A stretch of 64,000 nt of DNA from Isoetes taiwanensis (Eukaryota; Streptophyta; Lycopodiopsida; Isoetales; Isoetaceae), in the NCBI GenBank assembly GCA_021234155.1, contig JAJEKV010000002.1:22830942-22894941 (forward strand). Direction: 5' to 3'. The translations under genes were made by a program, and so were the position numbers. A model generated the notes under the pieces. It did no database searches. It saw only the letters and a list, made by a program, of their open reading frames with translations, and was not told the DNA's origin. Positions 13,341 through 24,359 of this stretch are shown here, piece by piece; position 1 is the stretch's first letter, and each line of letters begins with the position of its first letter.

Positions 13341-14445
13341 CTAGGTCAAAGGGTTAGCTAAGGTCAAAGGAATGGAGTTTGTGGGATCGCTGTACTTGGG
13401 GTTGACCTCCCCAAAGTCGGACGCTATACTTGGTCTAAGATTGCATTGAGAATATAAGCATCATAACTATTAGAATGAAGATAAATGATTACCGAGTAAA
13501 AGCATCATAACTACTAGAATGAAGATAAATGATTACGTAAAAGCAAAAGACTAGTCCGGGTTGGGGGGGGGGTTAGATTTGGTTGCTTGTGATGATGGTT
13601 GTGTTTCAATATCAAGGCATATGGATAGAGAGAATGCCCTTGTTCAACGGACCGCCCCCTAAAGCTATTTGACATGGATGGCATAATGAACTTGTAATGA
13701 ACTGAATTCGGGCAAGCAACTTCCGGGGAGTTTAGGGTCCCAGCTCTCAAGGCCAACACCCCCACTCCATGTCAAGATACCTGCAAGGTCCCCCACAAAC
13801 CGAAAGGAGAGGGCCTCCAAACGTAAAACCCCGATCCGGACTTGCCGATTCTAGAAGGGTTTTTGTTTTGGGGCCGAAGTTTGGTCTTCCTGGCCACGTA
13901 ACTTGGTCCCTAGGGCAACGCCGACGTTTCGAGTCCATTGGCAGAGCCAAATCGCATTCCGGAGAGGGGAGGTCGCCCGGCCCCCCCCCTGTGGCCTTGG
14001 GGAGAGGAAATTCGGGCAAGCAGCCCGGGGGATTTTAGGGTCCGCGGCTCAAGGCCAACACCCCCACTCCACGCCAAGTCACGGCGCAAAGGTCCCGCCC
14101 AAACCGGGACAAGGAGAGGGCCTCCAAAACGTAAACCCCGTGGGCTTGCCGTGTTCTAGAAGGGTTTGGCGCTTTGGGGGCCGAGACTTGGTCTCGCTGC
14201 ACTTGGGACCTGGCCGAGAAGCCGCAGCCGAGATTATGGAGCAAGGGGAACTGACGGAGGGAGTTTGGGTCCTCCTCCTCCGATGTGGCAAGTAGAAGTC
14301 GGGGCGCTTTTGCAAGTGCTGGCAAGACATTCATAAATTCGCAATTAATGCATTGTAATAAAATAAATTCTGATTTTTTTTTTGCCACTGGATTCCTAAT
14401 CCATCTCCAAAGACACAGCCCAATTTTCAAATTTTCTGAGAAGGT
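13341..14445. repeat. Type B unit 2
   Basis: Same layout as the B unit at 4399-5488, including the paired 'atgaagataaatgattac' motif (about 13476 and 13519) and the 'cctaaagctatttgacatgg' block near 13658. It separates the seven-unit A run from a further single A unit. Confidence 0.85.
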
Positions 14446-15575
14446 CTAGGTCAAAGGGTTAAGATTAGAACGGGTCGGGCAGCCCGCTGAGGTGTGGCAA
14501 CCGAGCTGGCACCCTTCCCCAAGTCAAACGAGGCCAGACCTTGTGTGGATCCCACAAGAGGGGAGAGTCCAACCCCAAGAGGTGGGATCCAAAAGTTCCC
14601 GAGGCAGCCCTTCCCCGGCAGCAAGCCCCCGGGCCGTGCACGCTAATGACCACCCTCCCGAGCCCGGGTTCCCTATCCCACCGCTGGATCCTCCGCTCAT
14701 GGGCCCCTCTTCGGGAAGGCCCAAAAGATTCCAGACGGGTCCGGGAGAACTTGTCAAACCGGTGGGCGCCCCCGAGGTCGGCCTTGTAGAAACCGGGCAT
14801 GTCTTGTCGCTCGCACCGGGAGGTTCTAATGGCAAATCGACCCGCCAAATCGTCCTAATGGCTAAATTACCCTAGGGAGCAAGTTACAAGGTCGGTTTTG
14901 TAAAAGAAAGAAACACTCACGCCTCCACGACAAAAGATCCCGCGATCCACATCTTAGGCCAATTGACTACGAAAGTGTGATGGAAGTGAGCTACTTTGGC
15001 GCTTCTTGAGGTCGGGTGGTCTTCTGGCCACGGAACTTGGTCCCCTGTGGCAATGTCGACGCTTCGAGTCCATTGGCGAGCCAAATCGCGATTCCCGAGA
15101 GGGGAGGTCGCCCGGCCCGGCCCCCCGTGGCCTTGGGGAGAGGAAATTCGGGCAAGCAGCCCGGGGATTTTAGGGTCCGCGGTTCAAGGCCAACACCCCC
15201 ACTCCACGCCAAGTCACGGGCGCAAGGTCCCGCCCGGACCGACAAGGAGAGGGGCCTCCAAAACGAAACCCCGTGGGCTGCCGTGTTCTAGAAGGGTTTG
15301 GCGCTTTGGGGCCGAGACTTGGTCTGTTGTACTTGGGACCGGCCGAGAAGCCGCACCGAAGAATACGGGAGCAAGGGGAACCGACGGAGCGGAGTTTGGG
15401 CCTGTCCTCCTCCCGATGTGGCAAGTAGAAGTCTAGGGGGGGCTTTGGCAGCTGGCAAGACATTCATAAATTCGCAATTAATGCATTGTACTAAAATAAA
15501 TTCTGATTTTTGCCACCGGATTCCTAATCCATCTCCAAAGACACGGCCCCAATTTTTGAAATTTTCTGAGAAGGT
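14446..15575. repeat. Type A unit 8
   Basis: A single full-length A unit (1130 bases) between two B units, with all the A landmarks in the usual order. Confidence 0.85.
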
Positions 15576-16160
15576 CTAGGTCAAAGGGTTAGCTAAGGTC
15601 AAAGGAATGGAGTTTGTGGGATCGTGGTACTTGGGGTTGACCTTGGCTCACCGGACGCTATACTTGGTCTAAGATTGTATTGAGAATATAAGCATCATAA
15701 CTATTAGAATGAAGATAAATGATTACGTAAAAGCATCATAACTACTAGAATGAAGATAAATGATTACGTAAAAGAAAAGACTAGTGCGGGTTGGGGGGGT
15801 TAGATTTGGTTGCTTGTGATGATGGTTGTGTTTCAAAGATCAAGGCATATGGATAGAGAGAATGCCCTTGTTCAACGGATCGCCCCTAAAGCTATTTGAC
15901 ATGGATGGCATAATTAACTTGTAATGAATGAATTGGGCAAGCAACTTCCGGGGAGTTTAGGGTCCCAGCCTCAAGGCCAACACCCCCACTCCATGTCAAG
16001 ACACGACAAGGTCCCCACCAACTGGACAAGGAGAGGGCTCTCCAAATGTAAACCCCGTGGACTTGCCGATTCTAGAAGGGTTTTTGTTTTGGTTTTTCGC
16101 TTCCCTAAAGCTATTTGATATGGATGGCATAACTAACTTGTAATGAACTGGTTTTGTTTC
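15576..16160. repeat. Truncated type B unit 3 with rearranged end
   Basis: The B sequence runs to the 'ttctagaagggtttttgttt' part near 16070. It then jumps back to a second copy of the B block 'cctaaagctatttgatatgg' (16102-16150), first seen at 15886-15930. This looks like a local recombination junction at the right edge of the array. Confidence 0.75.
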
Positions 16161-16209
16161 TAAACAATTGTACCTTGTTGAAAGATTGCTTTCCAAGTGG
16201 AAATTTTTA

Positions 16210-16800
16210 ATGTGTCCGCGACCGCCTTTGTTGCCCCCTGGTCAAAGACTCGCCTTTTTTCGATGCACACTTTTTTAGTTATGCATTTTATTGCATTTAT
16301 GGATCATAAATTCAGAAGTTAATGCATGGCATGGAATTAAATTATGGTTTTTGGTCATTGGCTTCCATGGTCATCACCAAAGATACAGAAAATTTCCAAA
16401 ATTTTCGGATAAGGTCCGCACTCCAAGCTTGGGGTTAGAACGGTCCCGCAGCTCGCGTTGTTGGGCAAGCATGACTGCACCCTTCCCCAAGTCAAACAAG
16501 GCGAGGACTTTGAATGGCCACCTCAAGAGGGGAGAGTCCCGGCCCCCGTGAGACGGACCCCAAAAAACGCTCTCGAGGGGTAAATTGCCCCGGCGCCGCC
16601 TTCGGGGATCAGATGCAATGAACACCCTCTTGAAGCTCGCCCTATATATCCAACCGCTGAATCCTCCGCTCAAGGATCCAGCCCCAACAGACCAAAAAAT
16701 CCAAGAGAACTCAAACCGCTGGCGCCCCTGGGCGACGGCCCCTCAGAACGGCGATTCGACTTCGCCATACAATTTTCGGGGCCGGTAGTAATAGAATCCT
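16210..16800. repeat. Diverged relative of the type A unit
   Basis: Keeps A-unit order with much lower identity: a 'cataaattcagaagttaatg' part, 'ttttcggataaggtc', 'ggttagaacggtcccgcagc', 'cacccttccccaagtcaaac' and 'aagaggggagagtcc'. It sits just outside the array, as expected for an older edge copy that is no longer homogenised with the rest. Confidence 0.75.
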
Positions 16801-17179
16801 AATGTGATTGATCGCATGCATGCCTCAGACTGCTCAAATAAGCCTAGGGACAAACTTTTTAATGAGCATCACATTAAAAAAAAGATGCCAAAAAATAACG
16901 CCGCTATAACAAAATACGCCGCAAGGACGCCGTGATGCGACGAAGACCGTATTTATACGCATTTATATGGATTTGAAATAACGTCGCGATGCGACGCGGA
17001 CGCCGCATGCGACGCCTGTAATATTTTGAACTCAAGGGCGGCCGGCTTTTCCGGAACTTCTTTTGGCCTACTTCTTCGAGGTTCTTGGGCTTATCCACAT
17101 CCGCTTAGTACCCCGATCTACCCGCAAGCAACTATTCTAAGGTTAGTATATCATGTTTTTAGATTGAATAGGTTTTTGA

Positions 17180-18030
17180 TTGAATGGTGCATGCCCAACC
17201 TTCCTCTTTTTTGGTTTCCTTTCCTTCCTCTTCTTGTTTTGTTCTTGATTTTTTTTCTTCCCATTCTTCCATGCCTCATTCATTCTTCCTCCTCCTTTCT
17301 TTTCCTTCATGCTTCATTTCTTCCTCATTCTTCCTCATGCTTCATTTCTTTTCTTCCATGCTTCATTCTTTCCTCATTCTTTTTCTTCCCATATTTCTTT
17401 TTTTCCTCATTTCTTTTCTCATTCTTTTCTTCCTCATTCTTTCTCATTTCTTTCTTCCTCATGCTTTCTCATTCTTTATTCCTCACTCTCATTCTTCCTC
17501 ATTCTTTCCTCATTTCTTGCTTTTCATTTCTTTCTCATGCTTTCTCATTTCTCATTTCTCATGCTTTCTCATTTGTTTCTCATTTCCATTCTTTTCTCAT
17601 GCTTTCTCATTCCTCATTCTTTTCCCTCCCTTCCCTCATTTCTTTCTTCTTCTTCCCTTCCTTATTCTTCATTTTTTTTCATTTCTTATTCTTCATTCTT
17701 TTTAATTTCATTTCTTCATTCTTCATTTGTTTCTTATTCTTCACATTTCTTCCTCACTTTCCATTCGATCCTTTTTTTTCCCTTCCCTTATTTCTTCCTT
17801 CCATTCTATTCCCTTCCCTTTCTTATTTCCTCTTATTTTTCTTCATTCTTCTTGTTTCTTCTCTTATTTCTTCTCTATTCTATCCTTATTTCTTCCCTTC
17901 TATTCTCTTATTTCTTTCTCTTGTTTTATTTCTATTGTTTGTTTTCTATCCCCCTTTTTTTTTTTTTTTTCTTTCTTCTTCGATCTTTTTCTTTCTTTGT
18001 TCTTATTCTTCTAATGCTTTGTTACTTCAG
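17180..18030 (+). repeat. Polypyrimidine (CT-rich) tract
   Basis: About 850 bases almost free of G and poor in A on this strand, built from drifting TTCCTCATT/TTCATTTCTT motifs. Such a tract has few stop codons in any frame, which explains long Phe/Ser/Leu-rich frames (up to 356 codons, in all three frames). It is low-complexity DNA, possibly within an intron of the CACTA-like element, and not a gene. Confidence 0.9.
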
Positions 18031-18154
18031 GTAAATTTTCTATTACGATTTGGACCCGACAGATCTTGTACACGTGGCCCTTATTTTGGTAAGTAGTTGA
18101 TCGTGACTTGCATTTTATTTTTATAGTTTTAAGTAGGTTAAAAAAAATTGATGG

Positions 18155-18550
18155 AGTGGTTTGTTCAAGGGCACGGGCGGCTCCACCTAGAGTGGGGAGG
18201 ACCATGTACCCGGTTCAAGTCCACTTCAACTACAATCATAATTGTTTCCTAGGTTAATGAGTGGCTTGTTCAAGGGCACTGGCCGGCTCCACCTAGAGTG
18301 GAGAGGACCACGCACCGTGTTCAAGTCCACTTCCAGCCCACTTGTTATTTTTTAGGTTTAAAATAAAATTGTAGTGGCTTGTTCAAGGGCACGGCCGGCT
18401 CCACCTTCAAGGTGGAGAGGACTAGGTGTCCGGGTCCAAGTCCACTTTTCTTCTCATTCTTAGGTAGATGTGGCTACGGGCAAGGACATGGTCGGCTCCA
18501 CCGCTGAAAGTGGGGAGGACCAGTGTGTTCGGGCCTTAGTTCACGCTTAT
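18155..18550 (+). repeat. Four-copy stem-loop repeat with Pol III B-box-like motif
   Basis: Four units start at about 18160, 18262, 18374 and 18470 (period 96-112). Each has a TTCAAGGGCAC-like start, a hairpin (CTCCACC, short loop, GGTGGAG or a close variant), then GGTTCAAGTCCAC or a decayed form of it. GTTCAAGTCC matches the tRNA B-box consensus, and TGGCTTGTTCAAGG is a loose A-box match 56 bases upstream. This suggests a tRNA-derived SINE or a tRNA-like unit, but no full cloverleaf was found. Related units occur at 52448-52635 and about 59985-60172. Confidence 0.7.
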
Positions 18551-18599
18551 TGTCGGGCTTTTAGCTAGAGGTAGCTAGGGCTAGGTTAAGTTAACAAGA

Positions 18600-18975
18600 A
18601 TCGGATGATTCCCTTCACACCCGTAAGCTAGTTAAAAAAAAAAAATAGGTTAGGCTAACTTAATGTAGTACTAATTCGCACTAAAAGCTTTGGTAAAAAA
18701 AAAAACTTAACTAATTAACTAAATTATTTCAACATGTCTAGTTAAGTTAGCCAAAGGCATAAAAAATTATATGTACAATTAACTAAACTTAAAGTGACCT
18801 CTATAGTGCTAATTTCTAATTTAGTTAATTTTAGTTAATTTTGCTAACTAATCCCAACAAGGTGTGAAGATAAGTTTAGGTAGTGTTTTTGGTTAAAAAG
18901 TTAACTAAATTTTGGGACTATCTCGCTAACTAATTAACTAGTAATACTTAATGTAAATTGACCGTGGGTCCAATA
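18600..18975. repeat. AT-rich 'gttaactaa' simple repeats
   Basis: Dense short repeats of 'ttaactaa' and 'ttagttaatt' in both orientations, with A runs at 18635 and 18697. No gene is seen. The many short inverted copies could form weak hairpins. Confidence 0.65.
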
Positions 18976-19187
18976 CCCTAATCTAACCTATTTAGTTTTT
19001 CTTGTTTCTTCTTCTTTTTTTTCTTGCTTTTTGGGGGGCCGGGGATCTGATAAGGTATTAGTCGCCATAGGGCGGTTATAAGTAATGATTATATGGTTTT
19101 GTATACATGTTTGATATTGTCAGATTATGTTGCATTTACTTTGTGCATGCTTGGCTTTTGTATTCATTATTTTGTTTTGTTTGTAGG

Positions 19188-20690
19188 CATAAAATGGCCT
19201 TAGTAAGGACAGAGATGCTTAGTGAAATTAGGCGATCCTCATCAATCAAATATGATATTGACAGATCGAATTTTAACGACATATGCAAACCGATGATCGA
19301 ATTAACCGCTTTGTAGCATCGCTTGAGAAAGAATGTCGGTCTCAATTATGTGGGAGGTACGTGAGCATGAGTCCGAAGTTGGAAGATATGATGAGAAAGA
19401 ACTTAAAGTCTTGGGTTTGCAATCCCGAGCCGTAATTGAGGATGCTACTTAAGTATAAAGTGCCACTTATGAGCCCCTATGCCGAGGCATACGCGGGGAC
19501 GATGGGCTAATTCGTATGGCGCAAAGGTCCGACGCGAAAGATCACAAGATGGCCAAAGAGGGCCTCAATGATGAACAGTGAAGGAGTTAGATAGTCTTAT
19601 CCATGGTGGGAGCTCTATTGGTGCAGGGCTAGATTATCATTACATGCTCATGATAAATGTGTCAGATTTATTGACAAAGATTCCCGTGGATGCCGTTGGA
19701 GTTGTAAAGTGCATTGGTAGTAAACAAGACCGCCGATATACCAAATCCGCATCTTGGGAACCCCTCAGACTTTAATCAAGATGATTATTATAATCGGCAT
19801 TGTGTGGAGAGGCCAAGATAGAGCTGCATCATGGTTGTTGGTCGACAAGTATATCCGCTTTCAAGAGCCCAAGTCCAAAGATTGGCCACACCCTTTGACT
19901 TGCCCCCAGGTCTTTTGTGGAGATGAGCCATGTGGACCAATGGTAGTCTTGCCATTCATGAATGGAGGAACCTTTTGCGTAATTTTGACCATCTTCCGAG
20001 CCAATCTCTTCTTATAGGAGATGGTCAAATGCAATGCATAGTGCTCCAAGAAGGGCTGATATGAAGATAAGTGCGGAGTGGAAAGCCAAAATGAGACTGT
20101 GGTATAAGCACGCCCTTAAATAGCTCTCGCCTTGCGTAAGGAGTCTATGCCATCCACGCCCAGGGTGGACACACACAAAGCTCAATTGCAAAAGGGTCAA
20201 ACTCCATTTTGATGACTCCCTTACAAATGTGTGGGTGGCTATTGGTGATTGGGACACGGCCCTCCGCTTTTTTTTGCAAGGAGCTTAATGCCCAAATTGA
20301 AGAGCCGTTATACACTACAAGATGGAACGGTGCGATATCCTTGGTGGGAGAAGAGAGTTTTTACATCATCATCAGATGACCAAGCATCATGGGGGCATGA
20401 GATATCTGACATATATTCCCTGGGCTACATTTACGAGATGCTCCTTGATTTTGTCCAGCAATGCGCTTATGGGGTTGTGTGTTGAGATAAACCCAACCGA
20501 CCGATACTCTAGCACATTGGACATCATCCAACATATGAAGGTCCAAATGATGATGGATAGAGAGCTGGTGCACATGGATCGCCCATCTATTGCTCAAGGC
20601 CGCCGATGTGTTCAAAACAAACAGGCTTTCTTTCCGATATAGTTGTGAGAGAGAGACGACATATGAAGTGTGGTGATCCACTTGAGATGG
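19188..20690 (+). pseudogene. Decayed coding region; protein-kinase-like tail
   Basis: A possible acceptor (tttgtttgtag) precedes an open stretch starting ATGGCCTTAGTAAGG at about 19194, which stops at 19316. Further open stretches follow in shifting frames. Near 20396-20450 the frame reads HEISDIYSLGYIYEMLLDF, and after a frameshift at about 20480 it reads CVEINPTDRYSSTLDIIQHM. These resemble the kinase subdomain IX (SDVYSLG..) and the XI region (C....P.DRP). Catalytic-loop motifs (HRD, DFG) were not found. This is either a captured kinase fragment inside the CACTA-like element or chance resemblance; the rest is unrecognised. Confidence 0.35.
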
Positions 20691-20879
20691 CTAAGCTACT
20701 GTTAAATGCTTGCAAGAAGTGATTAATATAATTTTGTCTTCCTATTTGAGGCTTGTTGCAACCAATAAATGTTTTTTATTCAAAATTACTAATGAAAAAA
20801 GTAATTTATTAATCAAAAAAATTATTATTAATGGTAAATAAATTATTAATCATAACTTGTAGATAAAGTGTCGCTACAG

Positions 20880-21175
20880 ACGTCAAACCCTAGGTTTTGT
20901 GTGCTACATCATCAAACCCTAGATTGTAAATGCCATGTGGCACAATCTAGGGTTTGATGATGTGGCACACGCAAGCTAGGGTTTGATGACATGGCACTTA
21001 CTATGATGTGGCAATAGGAAGTCGCGACGTGACACAACCTAGGGTTTGATGATGTGCCACACGCAACGTAGGGAGTTTCATGATGTGGCACCAAAAATGC
21101 CACGGGATAATTTAGGGTTCTGTATGACATGATACATGGCCCCGATAATATGGCAACCTAGAGTTCGATATGCAC
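20880..21175. repeat. Degenerate tandem repeat with 'tagggtttgatgatgtggca'
   Basis: About six imperfect copies of a 35-50 base unit centred on 'ctagggtttgatgatgtggc', the first partly in reverse orientation ('catcatcaaaccctag'). It includes AAACCCTA, which matches the plant telomere motif, but never as a tandem telomere run, so I read it as an ordinary minisatellite. Confidence 0.75.
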
Positions 21176-21249
21176 CCCCATATACATATATGGTAGATAC
21201 TTTTCTAATATAAATAAGAAGATAAGAATATAAATTTAGGTATTTATTC

Positions 21250-23790
21250 AAAGACACTTGTTCAAAGCTTTTCTCTCGCTAATTCTCAAGTATGTTCAAA
21301 TTAATATATATAGTCATGGCGGAGGCTCAATTCTTAGCGGTTTTCCTCATTGTGGCCCTCTTTTCTCTGATGCAATATTCATGGGCATATATGCCTCCCC
21401 TCCGCCCTGGCCAAGACGGTCAAGATCGCAGAAGTCCGGGCCGGGCTCATTAGTGGCACATTTCAACCATGAAAATACTATTTTTCATCTCTATGGTTTG
21501 TAAGTATCATTCTATTATTGCAACCAATATCATTCATGGTTATCAAATGTTTCTCTCACAATTTCTTTTGATCTAGGTGTGCTCTTTTTTCTCTAGCGAT
21601 GAATAGAGGTAATCGCAATCGCACGGAGAATGAGCAAGACGAAGGTAAGTATTTATTTAGTTTTTATTATACGCTTTACCCTCTAATTAGGTATGTGAGT
21701 TTATGCATGGAGTTTTAATTTGTTGTGTAGAGGAAAGGGACGAAGTTTAGAGAAAATAGGAGGAGGACTCCACGAGGTAGGGGCAATCGTGGCCGATGTT
21801 CCTCCAAGACGCCAACCTCCACCTATCACTACACCAAACAGTTTGGGTATTAAGATAGCTTTTTATAAAAATAATAAATAAATGAATTGTTTTTTGCATG
21901 ATATTTGTGCTTCAAGCAGCCTCCTCCTCCGCCCCCCCTTCCTCGCAAAACATGTCTCCCCGCCGAGAGAGACCAAATTGCAAAGATATTTTGCCTCTTT
22001 GACACCAACGCCGCTTAGGCAGCCTCCCCGCCCTATTCCCCAACGACATAGTGTTGATTATCGGCCTCCACGCTCGCGAGAATATTGAGAACGCTAGATT
22101 TTAGTATGGACTCCCCGCTCTAGGCAAGACACGGAATAGATTTTTCTAATGCAAGGAACTTGGAGGAAGATTTCAACAGTAAATATATATCCACTACGCA
22201 TCAAACATTTCTTTGGTTGCAAAGATGTTAAAGATGCTCATTCTCTCATTACTTCCTGTGTCAAGAAGTAGTGGAGCAACAGACTCACAACGCTCAAGAT
22301 CGCGACGATCATCACTGTGGTTCGATCCCAAGAACATGGTCGCCGCCCGACTTGGAGAGGGAAGGATCCCGACGACGCCCACGTGTCATCAAGAAGAGCG
22401 CCCATTTCGCTTTTGTTTTAGACACGTAAGTCTCATGGGTGATTTGGCCCCTAATATACCCGACTATCATATTAATAATAATTTTTGATGTAAGTTATGT
22501 GAACATATTATTTAAGATATCAACCTTAAATATTAGTACTTTGTCATCTAAATTTGTTGTTTTGTTCATTCTCTTCACTTAGAATACATTGTAAAGTGCT
22601 CAAAAGGTTCTTAATCGGATGGGATATGTATATTGACGTGAGACATAAACACGCTTTTATATACCCACCATTTATGCTTCAGTGGACGCTTCTTCCTAAG
22701 AAGGATGATGAGGGAAGTGTCTTTTATACTACACCGAGGGACGGTCACAAATAATATCTCTCGCTTATGGCCTCCCCGCTGTATAGGGAGTGGCCTGGCG
22801 CTTTATGACCAACGCCAAATAGAGAGCTAAAAAAAATAAAATGAAACAGAAGTTTCCCGTGAGATAGAAAAAGCAAAGGCGCGACCCGAAGAAGCTCACT
22901 GGCGATGATGGGCGAGCTTATACTTAAAAAGGAGGTACATGACCTAGTCATAGTCTTGTTTTTATTATTTTGATATTGGCGCTGATCTATCGATTTATGT
23001 CAAAGGCACCATGTGGTCAAGGAACCGGGGCATTTGTGAAAAAAAAAGGAGGCGATTGGTCAAAAGTCCCTAAACCACTTAATCTCCACAAGGAAGATAT
23101 CAAGGTATTTCTTTTTTTTTTGTCATTCGCTCACTTTAACTTGTGATAATGTTGTGTGCCTTGCAATCGATTGCATTCGAACGCGTAAAGGATCCGTAAA
23201 AGCAAACATAGAGCTCGGACCGACAAAGCACTAAAAAAGCACGCGAAAAGCCGCCTCATTTGGGCTCCGGGCAATCGAAAAGGGTTTTTCCATAGATTCG
23301 TAAGAGCTATATTAGTTCACATTAATTTTAATAAGAACTTTAAATGTCACTAGCTAATACTCGTTATATTGTCATAGGAACATCTATAATGGTTTAAACC
23401 TAACAAGCAAAGACGACAAGTAGCCACTTTAACGGAGTCCTTTTATCCAGATCAACAGCTATACGACGAGGGAACTCTCCCACTTCATGGGAATGCGGGG
23501 TGCGTTGTAGAAAATTATTATAATTCTATGAACTACATTAACGCTTTATATTCTTTTGGTTTTTATAGGAAGCAAAGCATGATATGAATGAAGGTCTAGA
23601 GCATGACATGGGGCTCTGGGCGAGGGATCCGCAAACATTGCCGGAGAGCCATCCAATCGCAACCGCGGCGACCGACGGTTCGAGTATGCCCTCTAACTAC
23701 GCACTCGGATGACTACTCCAATCGAACCGGAGAGAGATTAGCTCTAGGCTAAAAGGGTGGATACTCCTCTTAACGAAGTCTTTGTGATTA
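21250..23790 (+). other. Decayed, unrecognised open stretches inside the CACTA-like element
   Basis: Several short open frames: 21258-21503, 21882-22088, 22213-22488 and 22554-22754. Gaps between them have GTAAGT-like and ..AG borders (for example 'gacgaaggtaagtatttatt' near 21638), as in a multi-exon relic. By position it could be the second (TNPA-like) gene of a CACTA element. I cannot match enough residues to a family to say so. No catalytic motif is visible. Confidence 0.3.
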
Positions 23791-23955
23791 TTTAAAAATA
23801 TAAATACAATTCACTTTTTGTGATTATTTAAAAATATAAATATAAAAATAATTTTGTGACTATTTAAAAAATATGAATATAAAAAACACTTTTGTGATTA
23901 TTTTAAAATATTTTTATATTTATATTTTTATATAAATATATTTTTTTTTTTTTCC
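23790..23955. repeat. AT-rich tandem repeat
   Basis: About four copies of a 45-base unit around 'tttgtgattatttaaaaata', ending in a T-run at 23940-23954. It lies just before the GC-rich subterminal cluster. Confidence 0.75.
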
Positions 23956-23956
23956 C

Positions 23957-24359
23957 TACACGCCGCGAGAGCGACGATCCACGTGGCTTTTTTTGCCATT
24001 TGGGTTTTTTTTTTTGCCACATGGCTTTTCTATACGCCGGATTTTCGAATTTTCCACGGTATATTCCACGCGTTCCGTTCCACGGTCACGCCGCATGCGA
24101 CGATACACATGGCTTTTTACAAGACGATTTTGTGGATTTTGTTGATGTTCCACGCGGTATATTTCACGTGTCACGTGGCATACGCGACGCCTCGCTGACG
24201 TCGCGGTCACGCGACGCTGACGCCCCGCTGACGCCGCTAACGCCGATAGCGACGCGACGCCGCGGATGCGACGTAGCCAGAACGACGCCTCGCCGACGCC
24301 GCCGACGTCGCAAGCAGACGTCGCTATTGACGTCGCTAAATGACCCTTTTCTTGTTGTG
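23957..24359. repeat. CACTA subterminal repeat cluster and right terminus
   Basis: Dense GACGCC, GACGTCGC and GCGACG motifs in both orientations, ending 'tcgctaaatgacccttttct' and then TGTTGTG. The reverse complement (CACAACAAGAAAAGGG, then TTTAGCGACG) fits the plant CACTA terminus pattern. In known CACTA elements such motifs bind the accessory TNPA protein; that role here is inferred from family knowledge. Confidence 0.65.

Larger units (their letters stand above)
3840..16100. repeat. GC-rich tandem array of ~1.1 kb units, two unit types
   Basis: The landmark 'ctaggtcaaagggttag' (with small variants) recurs at 4399, 5489, 6613, 7749, 8878, 10000, 11121, 12238, 13341, 14446 and 15576, giving periods of 1090-1136 bases. 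After the landmark there are two alternatives. Type A continues with 'gaacgggtcgggcagcccgc'. Type B continues with 'ctaaggtcaaaggaatggag'. The order is partial A, B, seven A, B, A, partial B. The units differ by many one- to few-base indels and substitutions. As a result, reading frames through them (up to 291 codons) are not conserved between units, so I do not call any of them genes. The array may be a satellite or an amplified part of a transposon; I do not recognise the unit. Confidence 0.93.
16868..24359. mobile_element. CACTA-like element (candidate, 7.5 kb)
   Basis: The right end is the stronger one. The reverse complement of 24359 begins CACAACAAGAAAAGGGTC and then ATTTAGCGACG, close to the plant CACTA terminus, preceded by a dense GACGCC/GACGTCG subterminal cluster (23957-24345). 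The left end is weaker: CACATTAAAAAAAAGATGCC at 16868, followed by 'aacgccgctataacaaaatac' and more GACGCC/GATGCGACG repeats to 17015. The flanking trinucleotides differ (cat/tat), so the pairing of these two ends is inference. A possible untranslated exon lies at 17030-17141, ending before gttagt. Inside are decayed open frames and several simple or tandem repeats, described separately. Confidence 0.5.

Noticed and set aside
3840-16100. CRISPR array or ribosomal DNA
   Set aside because: The repeats are 1.1 kb, lack spacers, and contain no recognisable rRNA core sequence.
17026-18096. 356-codon open frame rich in Phe, Ser and Leu
   Set aside because: It is the translation of a polypyrimidine tract. 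All three frames are open there and no protein family fits, despite a membrane-like look.
18155-18550. Functional tRNA genes
   Set aside because: A B-box-like motif and a hairpin are present, but the acceptor stem, anticodon arm and proper spacing of a tRNA cloverleaf are not.
20880-21175. Interstitial telomere repeat
   Set aside because: AAACCCTA occurs only once per longer degenerate unit and never as a tandem 7-mer run.
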